A stretch of DNA of 41,259 bases from Alphaproteobacteria bacterium (GTDB lineage: Bacteria; Pseudomonadota; Alphaproteobacteria; SMXS01): positions 1 through 41,259 of the forward strand of contig JANQQJ010000003.1 in NCBI GenBank assembly GCA_028284945.1, written 5' to 3'. Below the pieces are notes generated by a model that was not told the origin of the DNA, did not search any database, and saw nothing but the letters and a program-made list of their open reading frames with translations. The position numbers and the translations under genes are program-made. Shown one piece after another: positions 8,347 through 16,444 of this stretch (position 1 is its first letter; each line of letters opens with the position of its first letter).

Positions 8347-8492
8347 CTTGAGACTCTCAAGTGCCGGAAACAATGCCGGCACGCCCCATCTTCTGGGGTC
8401 CCTCGACTAAAAATAATCCCTAATAACGAACGAACCGATGGGCCCGCGTGGAGTCAATGCACTCAATAATCGTGCACGCTCCGTCTCGTTCG
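8347..8492 (+). promoter_or_regulatory. Structured 5' leader of rho
   Basis: Three adjacent perfect hairpins: CTTGAG/CTCAAG (8347-8361, loop ACT), GTGCCGG/CCGGCAC (8361-8382, 8-nt loop) and CCCCA/TGGGG (8384-8398, 5-nt loop). They are followed by a nested set: CGAACGA (8427-8433) with TCGTTCG (8486-8492), enclosing GCGTG (8446-8450) with CACGC (8475-8479) and GAGT (8451-8454) with ACTC (8461-8464). No run of T follows the first hairpins, so they are not a simple terminator. Rho is known to control its own synthesis through its leader in E. coli; a similar role here is an inference. The rho ATG has no clear Shine-Dalgarno sequence. Confidence 0.5.
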
Positions 8493-8520
8493 ACACACAA
8501 TCCAAGAATCGTCTAAACCA

Positions 8521-9777
8521 ATGAATCTCCAAGAATTAAAAGACAAAACTCCATCCGACCTGCTGTCCTATGCCGAGGAGCTGGAGGTCGAAAACGCCTC
8601 TAATATGCGCAAGCAGGATATGATGTTTGCGATCCTCAAGCAGTTGGCCGCGCAAGGCGCTGAAATTTCCGGCGGCGGTGTGCTGGAAGTGCTGCAGGAT
8701 GGTTTCGGGTTCCTGCGGTCGCCGGAAGCGAACTATCTCCCTGGACCCGATGATATTTACATTTCGCCCAGCCAGATCAGGCGGTTTGGGCTGCGCACCG
8801 GCGACACGGTCGACGGACCGATTCGCGCGCCCAAGGACAATGAACGCTATTTTGCGCTGCTCAAGGTCACCACGATCAATTTTGAAGAGCCGGAAAAAGT
8901 TCGGCACAAGGTTCACTTCGATAATCTGACGCCACTATATCCTGATGAGCGGATCCTGTTGGATCAGGACGATCCGACGGTGGAGGATTTCAGTTCCCGG
9001 GTGATCGACATCGTGTCACCGCAGGGTAAGGGCCAGCGTGCGCTGGTGGTTGCCCCCCCTCGCACCGGTAAAACCGTGCTGCTGCAGAACATCGCGCATT
9101 CAATCACGGCCAACCATCCGGAAGTCTATCTGATCGTGCTGCTGATCGATGAACGGCCGGAAGAAGTGACCGATATGGACCGTTCGGTAAAGGGCGAGGT
9201 CGTTTCTTCGACCTTTGATGAGCCGGCGTCCCGCCATGTGGCTGTCGCTGAAATGGTTATTGAAAAGGCCAAGCGCCTGGTCGAGCACAAGAAGGATGTG
9301 GTCATCCTGCTCGATTCCATCACGCGTCTGGCGCGTGCCTATAACACGGTGGTGCCATCCTCCGGTAAGGTGCTGACAGGTGGTGTCGATGCCAATGCAC
9401 TGCAGCGGCCAAAGCGCTTCTTTGGCGCGGCGCGAAACATCGAAGAAGGCGGGTCACTGACCATTATCGCCACTGCGCTGATCGATACCGGCAGCCGGAT
9501 GGACGAAGTCATCTTCGAAGAATTCAAAGGCACCGGTAACTCGGAAATCGTGCTCGACCGTAAGGTGGCCGACAAACGCGTGTTCCCGGCGATCGATATC
9601 CTTAAATCCGGGACCCGGAAAGAAGAGCTGCTCGTGGATAAGGGCACGCTTTCCAAGATGTGGGTACTGCGCCGCATCCTCAACCCGATGGGCACCGTTG
9701 ATGCCATCGAGTTCCTGCTCGGCAAGGTAAAGGATTCGAAGAACAACGCCGACTTCTTCGACAGTATGAATACGTAG
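8521..9777 (+). CDS. rho: Transcription termination factor Rho
   Basis: Hexameric RNA-dependent ATPase that terminates transcription. The 418-residue protein has the N-terminal Rho-N helical domain (residues 1-45), the RNA-binding cold-shock-like domain ([15 protein letters not shown] and [16 protein letters not shown], about 60-115) and the RecA-like motor with Walker A APPRTGKT (Lys184). The Walker B/Q-loop region [16 protein letters not shown] and the R-loop [18 protein letters not shown] are present, as is the C-terminal [18 protein letters not shown]. Arg-Thr replaces the Lys-Ala of the E. coli PPKAGKT motif. It lies 265 bp from hemJ behind a structured leader. Confidence 0.98.
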   Translation: MNLQELKDKTPSDLLSYAEELEVENASNMRKQDMMFAILKQLAAQGAEISGGGVLEVLQDGFGFLRSPEANYLPGPDDIYISPSQIRRFGLRTGDTVDGPIRAPKDNERYFALLKVTTINFEEPEKVRHKVHFDNLTPLYPDERILLDQDDPTVEDFSSRVIDIVSPQGKGQRALVVAPPRTGKTVLLQNIAHSITANHPEVYLIVLLIDERPEEVTDMDRSVKGEVVSSTFDEPASRHVAVAEMVIEKAKRLVEHKKDVVILLDSITRLARAYNTVVPSSGKVLTGGVDANALQRPKRFFGAARNIEEGGSLTIIATALIDTGSRMDEVIFEEFKGTGNSEIVLDRKVADKRVFPAIDILKSGTRKEELLVDKGTLSKMWVLRRILNPMGTVDAIEFLLGKVKDSKNNADFFDSMNT

Positions 9778-9812
9778 TCTCGACGTTCTTTTGCTGACAG
9801 CTTATTTCTGAC

Positions 9813-9929
9813 TTGTCATCCCCGACGAGCGGCCTCTCGGCCGCGAAAACGGGGATCCATCTGAATGAGGATGGCGGTGTCTATATGGTTCCCCGCTCGC
9901 GCCGCTATGCGGCTTGACGGGGATGACAA
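9813..9929. repeat. MITE-like / GTCATCCC-type interspersed palindromic repeat
   Basis: A 117-bp non-coding block with perfect 12-bp terminal inverted repeats, TTGTCATCCCCG (9813-9824) and CGGGGATGACAA (9918-9929). Each end contains a further hairpin: GCGGCC-TCTC-GGCCGC on the left and GCCGC-TAT-GCGGC on the right. An internal CGAAAACGGGGATCCA recalls the extragenic GTCATCCC...GGGATCC repeats common in alphaproteobacterial genomes. No transposase gene is inside it. It separates rho from the next gene and lies 29 bp upstream of that gene's ATG. Confidence 0.7.
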
Positions 9930-9958
9930 ATCTAGGTGTCTTCGGAGGAATTGGAGAC

Positions 9959-10492
9959 ATGACCCTGTTTATTCTGACCGGTCCGCCTGGCAGCGGAAAA
10001 ACTAGTGTTATCCATGCGTTGCGCGCTCGCGGGATCACCTGCGTTGATGAACCCGCGCGCCGGGTGATTGCTGACCAGCGTGCCACCGGCGGCCGTGGGA
10101 CCTCCGACCAGGATCCGGCTTTGTTCGTTGAGCTGATGTTGGAATGTGCGTTGGCGGATTACCGTCGCCACGCAGAGAGCGATAAACCGGTTGTCTTTGA
10201 TCGGGGCCTGCCGGACCTGATCACCTATGCCGATCATTTCGGGCTTGATAGTACGAACATCCGCCGTGCTTGCGAGCGCCATCGATATGAAACGAAAGTT
10301 CTGTTCGCCCCGGCCTGGGAGGCAATCTACACGACCGACGAAGAACGGACGATGTCGTTTGAGGCTACAATCGAGTTCGGCGCCTCATTGCAGGAGGCGT
10401 ATTTGAATATGGGCTACGAAATTGAAGTGCTGCCTGAGGCATCGGTGGAAGCCCGGGTTGATCTGCTTCTGTCAACAATCGATTGCTGCTAA
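9959..10492 (+). CDS. P-loop ATPase / nucleoside-kinase-like protein (AAA_28 type)
   Basis: A 177-residue protein starting with [21 protein letters not shown], a Walker A loop at residues 8-16. [11 protein letters not shown] and [19 protein letters not shown] resemble the AAA_28 (NadR-kinase-like) family, whose members are mostly of unknown substrate. The start is set by GGAGG at 9944-9948, 10 nt before the ATG at 9959; an upstream in-frame ATG at 9914 lies within the repeat element and is unlikely. It converges on coaA with a 4-nt overlap. Likely a small-molecule kinase or ATPase; the substrate cannot be named. Confidence 0.82.
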   Translation: MTLFILTGPPGSGKTSVIHALRARGITCVDEPARRVIADQRATGGRGTSDQDPALFVELMLECALADYRRHAESDKPVVFDRGLPDLITYADHFGLDSTNIRRACERHRYETKVLFAPAWEAIYTTDEERTMSFEATIEFGASLQEAYLNMGYEIEVLPEASVEARVDLLLSTIDCC

Positions 10493-11427
10493 ATCCGCCT
10501 GAGCGCGACCGATTCGGTGGAATGGTCGGTTGCTTTCCTCAAAACCAGGTCGGCGCGTTCACGGGTCGGCAATATGTTTTCCCGCAAGTTTATGCCGTTA
10601 ATGGTGTCCCAAAGCTCGCTGGCGCGGGCGATGGCTTCTTCCTCGCTTAAATCCGCAAAGCGGTGGAAATAGGACCGTTCATCTTCAAACGCCGTCCGCT
10701 GCAGCCGTAGCCAACGGTCAATATACCATTGCCGGATGACCGTTTCGTCGGCATCGATGTAGATCGAAAAATCGAAGAAATCGGACACATAGGGCCGTGC
10801 ATCGTCGCCCTTGGTGGCGGGCTGAAGCACGTTCAGGCCTTCGATGATCAGAATGTCGGGCTGGTCGATATGCAGCCCCTCGCCCTGCCGGATGTCATAG
10901 GTCAGGTGGGAATAGACCGGCGCGGTCAGGTTTCTCGTCCCGGCTTTGACCTCCGAGAGGAAGTCAACCAGCGCGCCACGTTCATAGCTCTCGGGGAAGC
11001 CCTTGCGCTGCATCAGGCCACGGTCTTCAAGCACCGCATTTGGCAACAGAAATCCGTCTGTCGGCACCAGATCGACATTGGGATGTTCAGGCCAACGCGA
11101 CAGCAGGGTCCGCATGATACGCGCCACGGTGCTTTTGCCCACGGCCACACTGCCGGCCATGCCGATAATGTAGGGCACCTTGCTTTCGCTGCCGCCCAGG
11201 AAGGCCTGGCGTGCCTCGAACAGGCCCAAAGTGGCAGAAAAGTGCAGGTTGAGCAGCCGCGACAGAGGCAGATAGATGTCCACCACCTCGTCCATCGAGA
11301 CGGGTTCGTTCAGACCGCGCAGCGCGGCCAACTCGTCTTCTGACAGGGTCAACGGCGTATCGTCGCGCCGCCCCGCCCAGTCGGCGCGCGAAAAGGTCCG
11401 GTACGGTGAGGGGGTGACACTCAGTGG
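10489..11427 (-). CDS. coaA: Type I pantothenate kinase (start codon uncertain)
   Basis: First enzyme of CoA synthesis, phosphorylating pantothenate. The P-loop [12 protein letters not shown], the [24 protein letters not shown] block and [10 protein letters not shown] are typical of the bacterial CoaA. The first canonical start, a TTG at 11352, begins inside the conserved N-terminus, in the middle of [10 protein letters not shown]. Upstream codons still encode clear CoaA sequence, [20 protein letters not shown], equivalent to [20 protein letters not shown] in E. coli. There is no in-frame ATG, GTG or TTG before the stop at 11551-11553. I extend to the CTG at 11427, which has AAGGG 10 nt upstream. 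Alternatively one missing base in the five-G run at 11410-11414 would put the GTG at 11420 in frame. Confidence 0.88.
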   Translation of the reverse strand, partial: PLSVTPSPYRTFSRADWAGRRDDTPLTLSEDELAALRGLNEPVSMDEVVDIYLPLSRLLNLHFSATLGLFEARQAFLGGSESKVPYIIGMAGSVAVGKSTVARIMRTLLSRWPEHPNVDLVPTDGFLLPNAVLEDRGLMQRKGFPESYERGALVDFLSEVKAGTRNLTAPVYSHLTYDIRQGEGLHIDQPDILIIEGLNVLQPATKGDDARPYVSDFFDFSIYIDADETVIRQWYIDRWLRLQRTAFEDERSYFHRFADLSEEEAIARASELWDTINGINLRENILPTRERADLVLRKATDHSTESVALRRI

Positions 11428-11550
11428 TCTAACACCCTTAGTCGGCCTGAATTGTGCCGCGGCAGCGGCGGTGAAGGACCGAAGTCCTAGCCGCCTTGGC
11501 CTTCCGGTGCAACGGTCTTTGTTACCGCTGCGTGACGGTGAAGGTACCAG

Positions 11551-12243
11551 TCAGGCCAGATGCTGGTTGAAAAACTCTAGGGTGCGTTCATTGGCGACGG
11601 TGGCGTCGCGCTGGTCATAATGCTCGCCGCCCACCCGGGCAAAGGCGTGTTCGCGTCCCGGATAGTCGTGCAGGGTGACGAGGTCGTTGCCGTCCAGCCC
11701 GGCATGCATAGCTTTTTGGGCTGCTTCGTCGACAAAGCTGTCTTCGGTGGCGATATGCAGCATCAAGGGTGTCGAAATGCCCGATGCGGCATCCAATTGA
11801 TCTGCAATGGCCACGCCGTAATAGCCGACGGAGGCATCAATGTCGGTGTTGGCCGAGGTCAGATAGGCGAGCATGCCGCCCAGGCAGTAGCCGACGGCGC
11901 CCACCTTGGCCGATCCCGCAGCGCGCAGCACGGCGATGGTGGCGGCAATATCTTCAATACCCTTGGCGCCATCGAATCCGTTGAACAGCTCGAACGCCCG
12001 GGCCCATTCCTCTTCCGTCTGATCGGTGAGCTGTATGCCGGGCTCCTGCCGCCAGAACAGGTCCGGGGCGAGCGCATTGAAGCCTTTTGACGCCAGATCA
12101 TCGGCAATGGCGCGGACACCGGCATTGACGCCAAAGATCTCCTGAATCACGACGACACCCGGCCGTCCCTCGCCAGACTCGGCCAGATAGCCCATGAAAT
12201 TACCCGAACCGTCGCTGGCCTCAATCTCGATTTCCACGCCCAT
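11551..12243 (-). CDS. Dienelactone hydrolase family protein
   Basis: A 230-residue alpha/beta-hydrolase with the dienelactone hydrolase layout. The nucleophile is Cys120 in GYCLGG, with Glu35 (VVVIQEIFGVN), Asp168 (ATEDSFVD) and His199 (GREHAF). These enzymes cleave dienelactones in chlorocatechol degradation, but most chromosomal homologues away from aromatic-degradation genes have unknown substrates; no catechol genes are nearby. I use the ATG at 12243, with GGAG 6 nt upstream, over a TTG one codon earlier. It lies upstream of coaA on the same strand with a 123-bp gap. Confidence 0.9.
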   Translation of the reverse strand: MGVEIEIEASDGSGNFMGYLAESGEGRPGVVVIQEIFGVNAGVRAIADDLASKGFNALAPDLFWRQEPGIQLTDQTEEEWARAFELFNGFDGAKGIEDIAATIAVLRAAGSAKVGAVGYCLGGMLAYLTSANTDIDASVGYYGVAIADQLDAASGISTPLMLHIATEDSFVDEAAQKAMHAGLDGNDLVTLHDYPGREHAFARVGGEHYDQRDATVANERTLEFFNQHLA

Positions 12244-12329
12244 CAATCTCTCCTCGTCCTAAAAAGTGTTCCTGCGGTTTGAAGGGACTCTAACGGTGAG
12301 AATTCGCGCCCACAAGCCGGGTTAGCCTG

Positions 12330-12779
12330 CTACAGGAGCACCCCTTCCAGCCGAAGCAACGCGACCTTGGTCTCAAGCCCACCATCGCCCGAATATCCGC
12401 CCAACCGGTCGTCTGCCGCGAGCACCCGGTGGCAGGGCACGATGATGGGGATGTGATTGGCGCCACAGGCTTGGCCGACCGCGCGGGCGACGGACCCCAG
12501 CTGATGCGCCAGCCCGCCATAGGTCACTGTCTCGCCATAGGGAATGGCGCACATGGCGCCGACGACACGGTTCTGGAACGCGGTCCCGCCAGGCCGCAGC
12601 GGCAGATCAAATTCGGTCAAATCGCCATCGAAGTACGCGTCGAGCTGGCGTTTGGCTTCGAGCAGCAACGGCGTTTCGGACTGGTCTGCGCCCCAACCCC
12701 AATCGAGTGAAACAATCGCGCCGTTCTCCTCACTGACCGTGAGGTCTCCGACCGGGCTGTGCAGGGACAATTGCGGCAT
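12330..12779 (-). CDS. ogt: Methylated-DNA-[protein]-cysteine S-methyltransferase
   Basis: Repairs O6-methylguanine by transferring the methyl group irreversibly to its own active-site cysteine. The active-site sequence IIVPCHRVLA gives Cys116; the GTAFQNRVVGAMCAIPYGETVTYG DNA-binding block precedes it, and the short N-terminal ferredoxin-like domain is present. At 149 residues it is a stand-alone Ogt-type enzyme without an Ada regulatory domain. The ATG at 12779 lies 12 nt downstream of vapC. Whether its transcript begins upstream of vapBC is not clear. Confidence 0.93.
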   Translation of the reverse strand: MPQLSLHSPVGDLTVSEENGAIVSLDWGWGADQSETPLLLEAKRQLDAYFDGDLTEFDLPLRPGGTAFQNRVVGAMCAIPYGETVTYGGLAHQLGSVARAVGQACGANHIPIIVPCHRVLAADDRLGGYSGDGGLETKVALLRLEGVLL

Positions 12780-12791
12780 GGAACACTTACC

Positions 12792-13187
12792 CTATTCCAC
12801 CAAAACCGGGTCAATATCCGTTAGCGCAAAGTCATTTCCTTTGAACAATAACGGCTCTCCCGTGGCCTTACTGAGCGCATAGCTGAAGCAATCGCCATAA
12901 TTTAGTCTCGCTGGATGGCGGCCCTTTCCAAACCGCTGGAACGCCTGAAGAGCAATACGGAAGTGCGGTTCACTGAACGCAATAATTTCTATGTTGGCGC
13001 GGTGGACCAGAAGGTCGAGCTCGCGAAGCCCGCTTTCGTCCTGTTCGTCATCAATGACGATTGAGGTTTCGAGAATGGTAGGTGCACCGATCAGTCTCAC
13101 ATTGTCGGCTTCAATGGCGGTGGCAAAGCGTTGCGCGTCGGGCTTGCCAAACAGCATGGCAACCAATGCAGAGCTGTCGATGACCAT
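12792..13187 (-). CDS. vapC: VapC family PIN-domain toxin (ribonuclease)
   Basis: A 131-residue PIN-domain protein. Its acidic catalytic residues are Asp4 (MVIDSSAL), Glu40 (PTILETS), Asp99 (LNYGDCFSYALS) and Asp119 (KGNDF), the standard PIN quartet, so it should be an active endoribonuclease. The layout, with LNYGDCFSYALAK-like and LLFKGNDF blocks, is that of the VapC group paired with Rv0623-type antitoxins. The ATG overlaps the vapB stop in TGATG, so the two are translationally coupled. The target RNA (initiator tRNA in several studied members) is unknown here. Confidence 0.95.
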   Translation of the reverse strand: MVIDSSALVAMLFGKPDAQRFATAIEADNVRLIGAPTILETSIVIDDEQDESGLRELDLLVHRANIEIIAFSEPHFRIALQAFQRFGKGRHPARLNYGDCFSYALSKATGEPLLFKGNDFALTDIDPVLVE

Positions 13188-13438
13188 CAGGTCGGGAGTC
13201 CACGGTCATCATACCCGATGACCTGATCAGGCGTTCGATCGGACTTTCGCGGCAGTCGAGACGCTCGATGGCTGATGTCCATCAGCTGTTCGCTTAATCC
13301 GACCGGTGATTTTGCGCCCTCGCGCCTCAACTGTTCCTTGAGCGCGGTTTTGACGGCCTGGGTAATGGATTCGCCTGTCTTTTCAGCGAGTTCACGCGCC
13401 AGTCTATCCGCTTCCGGATCCTTGATGTTCAGAGACAT
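13187..13438 (-). CDS. vapB: VapB-type antitoxin, Rv0623-like
   Basis: An 83-residue protein beginning MSLNIKDPEADRLARELAEKTGESITQAVKTAL, the PSK/Rv0623-type transcription factor N-terminus that forms a ribbon-helix-helix DNA-binding dimer. The C-terminal half (SDRTPDQVIGYDDRGLP) is the part that binds and neutralises VapC in this family. It precedes and overlaps vapC. An array of TCTTTA-type inverted repeats lies directly upstream, the expected autoregulatory operator. Confidence 0.94.
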   Translation of the reverse strand: MSLNIKDPEADRLARELAEKTGESITQAVKTALKEQLRREGAKSPVGLSEQLMDISHRASRLPRKSDRTPDQVIGYDDRGLPT

Positions 13439-13450
13439 GAAGACGCACTT

Positions 13451-13482
13451 TCTTTAATAAAGATAAACTTCTTTATTCTTTA
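13451..13482 (-). promoter_or_regulatory. Candidate vapBC operator with TCTTTA repeats
   Basis: Just upstream of vapB. AATAAAGA (13456-13463) and TCTTTATT (13470-13477) form a perfect 8-bp inverted repeat with a 6-bp spacer, and TCTTTAATAAAGA (13451-13463) is a second overlapping palindrome. TCTTTA recurs at 13451, 13470 and 13477. VapB proteins commonly bind such repeats to repress their own operon. Confidence 0.6.
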
Positions 13483-13579
13483 TCACAAATCGCAATGAGA
13501 TGCGATTAGGTTGGTAAAACGGTCATTGCAAAACGTTAAAGTATTGAAAAAACTGATCAATCTGATGATCCGGAAGCAC

Positions 13580-13685
13580 TAGAGCGAGATAAGGAAAAGT
13601 GGATACCGGTTTTCCGTCCGATCCCGCTCTAACTTGTTGAATCTAGACCACGTTCATCGGTTTAGGTGAAGCCACCTAAACCGAT
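13580..13685. repeat. Intergenic mosaic repeat with two palindromes
   Basis: Two adjoining palindromes in a 277-bp gap. The first is bounded by TAGAGCG (13580-13586) and CGCTCTA (13625-13631) and contains GGAAAAGTGG and CCGGTTTTCC, a pattern I recognise from repeated intergenic elements of Rhizobiales and related genomes. The second is a perfect 13-bp stem, ATCGGTTTAGGTG (13656-13668) and CACCTAAACCGAT (13673-13685), with a 4-nt loop. It probably belongs to a dispersed family; no coding potential or transposase is seen. Confidence 0.65.
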
Positions 13686-13715
13686 CGTGATATAAGCCAG
13701 CGCCGCTAATCCCGA

Positions 13716-15749
13716 TCAGATCGTTGCGGTAAGCTGTAGCTTCAGATCTTCCGGATCAGCCATCGGCAGCGAGCATGTCGTACCGCGGCAAACATAGGCG
13801 GTGGCCTTGCCATCAACCTGTTCTTTGCCGTGGGCCGGGTGATGCGCGCCCAGGGACTCGCTGGGCGTGATGACCTGCAGTGAGCGGTTGGGCAAGGAGG
13901 TTGTATAGACCACGCCCAACAGGGCCTGTACGGCCTCGTCTGTGCGGTTGCCGATGATGACAATCTGGTCTGCATTCAGCAGATAATCCATGCCGCAGAT
14001 CAGGGTGCTGTGCGACGGCGCCTGTTGTGAGGCGGCGGCCGAAAAGCTCATAGCCAGTTCTTCAGCACGTTCACGATAGGCCTCGTCACCGGTGATGAGG
14101 TAAAGCCGGGAAAGGACTTCCATCATGATGCCATTGCCGGCCGGCACCGCATTATCAAGTGCGTTTTTAGTGCGGATGATGAGCGCTTCAGCTTCATCGG
14201 AGGTCAGGAAATAGCCGCCACTGCCACTGTCCCAGAAGTGGGCTTTGAGGGTAGCAGCCCATGTTGCGGCTTGATCAAGATAGGAGGGTTTGCCGGTCAG
14301 TTCGTGGAGCACAAGCGCAGCGCGGGCCATATTGGCGTAGTCATCCAGCAAACCATCATGCTTTGCGACGCCGCCCCGGAAACTGTGATGGAGCAGGCTG
14401 TGGTCGGTGCCATAGGCCTGATCACGAACGGTCGCGGCAAACGCCTGTTCAGCCAGATCGATCCAGGACGCTTCGCCTAGCGCCGCACCGGCATTGGCGA
14501 GGGCGGCGATCATCATGCCATTCCAGTCGGCCAGCACCTTGTCGTCCCAACCGGGCCGGACGCGGTGTGAGCGGGCTTGGAAAAGTCGCTGGCGCAGCGG
14601 CTCTAGCCGTTCTTCTGTCAGCTCATCTGGTGTTTCCCCAAGACTGAGCCGGTTGAGGATGTTTTTGCCTTCCCAGTTGCCGTCTACCGACAGGTCGTAG
14701 ACATGCGCAAAGAACTCGGTTTCAGCGCCCAACAGGTCAGCGATTTCGGTCGCACTCCAGACATAGAATTTGCCTTCTTCACCCTCGCTGTCCGCATCCA
14801 AGGTGGCGGCAAAGGCCCCGTTTTCGGCGATCATTTCGCGTTCCAGCCACCCAACGGTTTCGCGAAGTCGCCGTTCAAACAATGGGTTACGATCTTCTTG
14901 CCAGACGAGGGTCAGGAGTTCGATGATCTGGGCGTTGTCATAAAGCATCTTCTCGAAATGCGGGGCGAGCCAGCGATCATCGACCGAGTAACGGGCATAG
15001 CCGCCGCCCAGATGGTCATAAATACCGCCTTCCGACATGCGGTCCAGCATGACGGTGAGCGCGCGCCGGTAGTTCTGCTCCCCCGTTTTCTGCCAGGCAC
15101 GCCAGAATAGCCGGAAGATGGGTGGATTGGGGAATTTTGGTGCGCCGGACAGCCCGCCGAGTTCATAGTCGACGCCACGGACCAGTTTTTCAGCGACCTG
15201 TTCGACCGAGTCATGTCTTAACGTCGTGCCATCACGCTCATTGCGCGCCATGTCACTCAGCCGGGCAACCAGGGCAGACCTGTTCTTCTCTATAGTTTCG
15301 GTATCGTTATGAAATATCTCTGCAACCCGGTTAAGCACTTCGGTAAACCCTGGGCGGCCCCATTTCGCTTCTGACGGGAAATAGGTGCCGCCCCAGAAGG
15401 GTTCGCCATCGGGCGTCAGAAACATGGTGAGCGGCCAGCCCCCCTGGTGACCAAGCAGGGCCAGTGCGGACTGATAGATCGTATCAATATCCGGCCGCTC
15501 CTCCCGGTCGACCTTGATGTTGATAAACAGGTCGTTCATCACCGCGGCAATCGCGTCATTCTCAAAGCTTTCATGCGCCATGACGTGACACCAATGGCAG
15601 GCCGCGTAGCCCACCGACAGCAGGATGGGTTTATTGGCAGCCTTCGCTTCGGCCAACGCATCTGGCCCCCAAGCGCGCCAATGCACGGGATTGTCCTGAT
15701 GCTGCAGAAGATAGGGGCTGGTTTCTTGGGAAAGCAGGTTTTCGGTCAT
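13716..15749 (-). CDS. Thioredoxin-domain protein of the YyaL/SSP411 (DUF255) family
   Basis: A 677-residue protein. The N-terminal thioredoxin-like domain (about 1-165) opens with [18 protein letters not shown] and carries the redox motif C51HWC54H, the family signature; [23 protein letters not shown] follows. The remainder resembles an (alpha/alpha)6 barrel with [16 protein letters not shown] and [14 protein letters not shown] blocks, as in the human SPATA20 homologue. Its biochemical role is unknown; a thiol redox or N-acyl-sugar related activity has been guessed for the family. The ATG at 15749 diverges from the DUF6489-like gene across 83 bp. Confidence 0.92.
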   Translation of the reverse strand: MTENLLSQETSPYLLQHQDNPVHWRAWGPDALAEAKAANKPILLSVGYAACHWCHVMAHESFENDAIAAVMNDLFINIKVDREERPDIDTIYQSALALLGHQGGWPLTMFLTPDGEPFWGGTYFPSEAKWGRPGFTEVLNRVAEIFHNDTETIEKNRSALVARLSDMARNERDGTTLRHDSVEQVAEKLVRGVDYELGGLSGAPKFPNPPIFRLFWRAWQKTGEQNYRRALTVMLDRMSEGGIYDHLGGGYARYSVDDRWLAPHFEKMLYDNAQIIELLTLVWQEDRNPLFERRLRETVGWLEREMIAENGAFAATLDADSEGEEGKFYVWSATEIADLLGAETEFFAHVYDLSVDGNWEGKNILNRLSLGETPDELTEERLEPLRQRLFQARSHRVRPGWDDKVLADWNGMMIAALANAGAALGEASWIDLAEQAFAATVRDQAYGTDHSLLHHSFRGGVAKHDGLLDDYANMARAALVLHELTGKPSYLDQAATWAATLKAHFWDSGSGGYFLTSDEAEALIIRTKNALDNAVPAGNGIMMEVLSRLYLITGDEAYRERAEELAMSFSAAASQQAPSHSTLICGMDYLLNADQIVIIGNRTDEAVQALLGVVYTTSLPNRSLQVITPSESLGAHHPAHGKEQVDGKATAYVCRGTTCSLPMADPEDLKLQLTATI

Positions 15750-15832
15750 GGAAGCTCCGGTCAGGGTCCGGCGCAGTATTGCACGCCATCTGCGCTTGCC
15801 CTACCGTCCGCTGGAACCAGATGAGGGCTGCG

Positions 15833-16087
15833 ATGAAAATCACCATCGACATAGACTGCACACCGGAAGAGGCGAGGACCTTTTTGGGCCTGCCTGATGT
15901 AAAACCGTTTCAGGATGCCATGCTGGAGGAGATGCAGACACAGGCTGCCGCGACCATGCAATCCATGACGCCCGAAGCGTTGATGAACACATTCTTCCCC
16001 TCGGGCATTCCGGGCATTGAGGAAATGCAGCGCATGTTCTGGAATATGGCCACGGGCAACACTGATTCATCTAATAAAAAGAAATAG
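15833..16087 (+). CDS. Small conserved protein, DUF6489-like
   Basis: An 84-residue protein starting MKITIDIDCTPEEARTFLGLPDV, with a methionine-rich middle (MLEEMQTQAAATMQSM) and a lysine-rich tail. I recognise the N-terminal pattern as the DUF6489 family of Alphaproteobacteria; function unknown. The ATG at 15833 has GAGGG 5-6 nt upstream; an earlier start at 15779 would overlap the divergent promoter region. It is followed by the ferredoxin-like gene after 9 nt, so the two are probably co-transcribed with mnmE. Confidence 0.8.
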   Translation: MKITIDIDCTPEEARTFLGLPDVKPFQDAMLEEMQTQAAATMQSMTPEALMNTFFPSGIPGIEEMQRMFWNMATGNTDSSNKKK

Positions 16088-16096
16088 TTAAGGTCA

Positions 16097-16444
16097 ATGA
16101 ACGACACCGACCTGTTCTATGACACACATGTGTTTTGCTGCGTCAATGAACGCCGTGAGGGGCATCCGCGCGGGTGCTGCCAAGAGAAGGGTTCAGGCGC
16201 GTTACGCGACTATATGAAAAAGCAGGCCAAGGCGATGGGCCTGAAAAAGGTGCGTATCAACCAATCCGGCTGTTTGGACCGGTGCGAACTGGGTCCGACC
16301 ATGGTGATCTATCCGGAAGGTGTCTGGTATCACATTCGGACAGAGGCTGACGTGGATGAGATCCTGGCGCGGCATGTGGCCAAGGGCGAGCGCGTCGAAC
16401 GATTGCTGTTGCGTTCTGATCAAACCCGCCTCGGCGAGTCATGA
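16097..16444 (+). CDS. Thioredoxin-like [2Fe-2S] ferredoxin
   Basis: A 115-residue protein of the stand-alone thioredoxin-like ferredoxin group (COG3411). Cysteines lie at 14, 15, 27, 28, 59 and 63; the arrangement CCVNERREGHPRGCC and SGCLDRCELGPTMVIYPEG is the family hallmark, with four of them ligating the cluster. The family is related to the 24-kDa NuoE fold and is presumed an electron carrier; the partner is not known. The TGA overlaps the mnmE ATG (ATGA). Confidence 0.9.
   Translation: MNDTDLFYDTHVFCCVNERREGHPRGCCQEKGSGALRDYMKKQAKAMGLKKVRINQSGCLDRCELGPTMVIYPEGVWYHIRTEADVDEILARHVAKGERVERLLLRSDQTRLGES

Noticed and set aside
9339-9746. Minus-strand frame inside rho
   Set aside because: Shadow of a strongly conserved gene; serine-rich translation typical of antisense reading.
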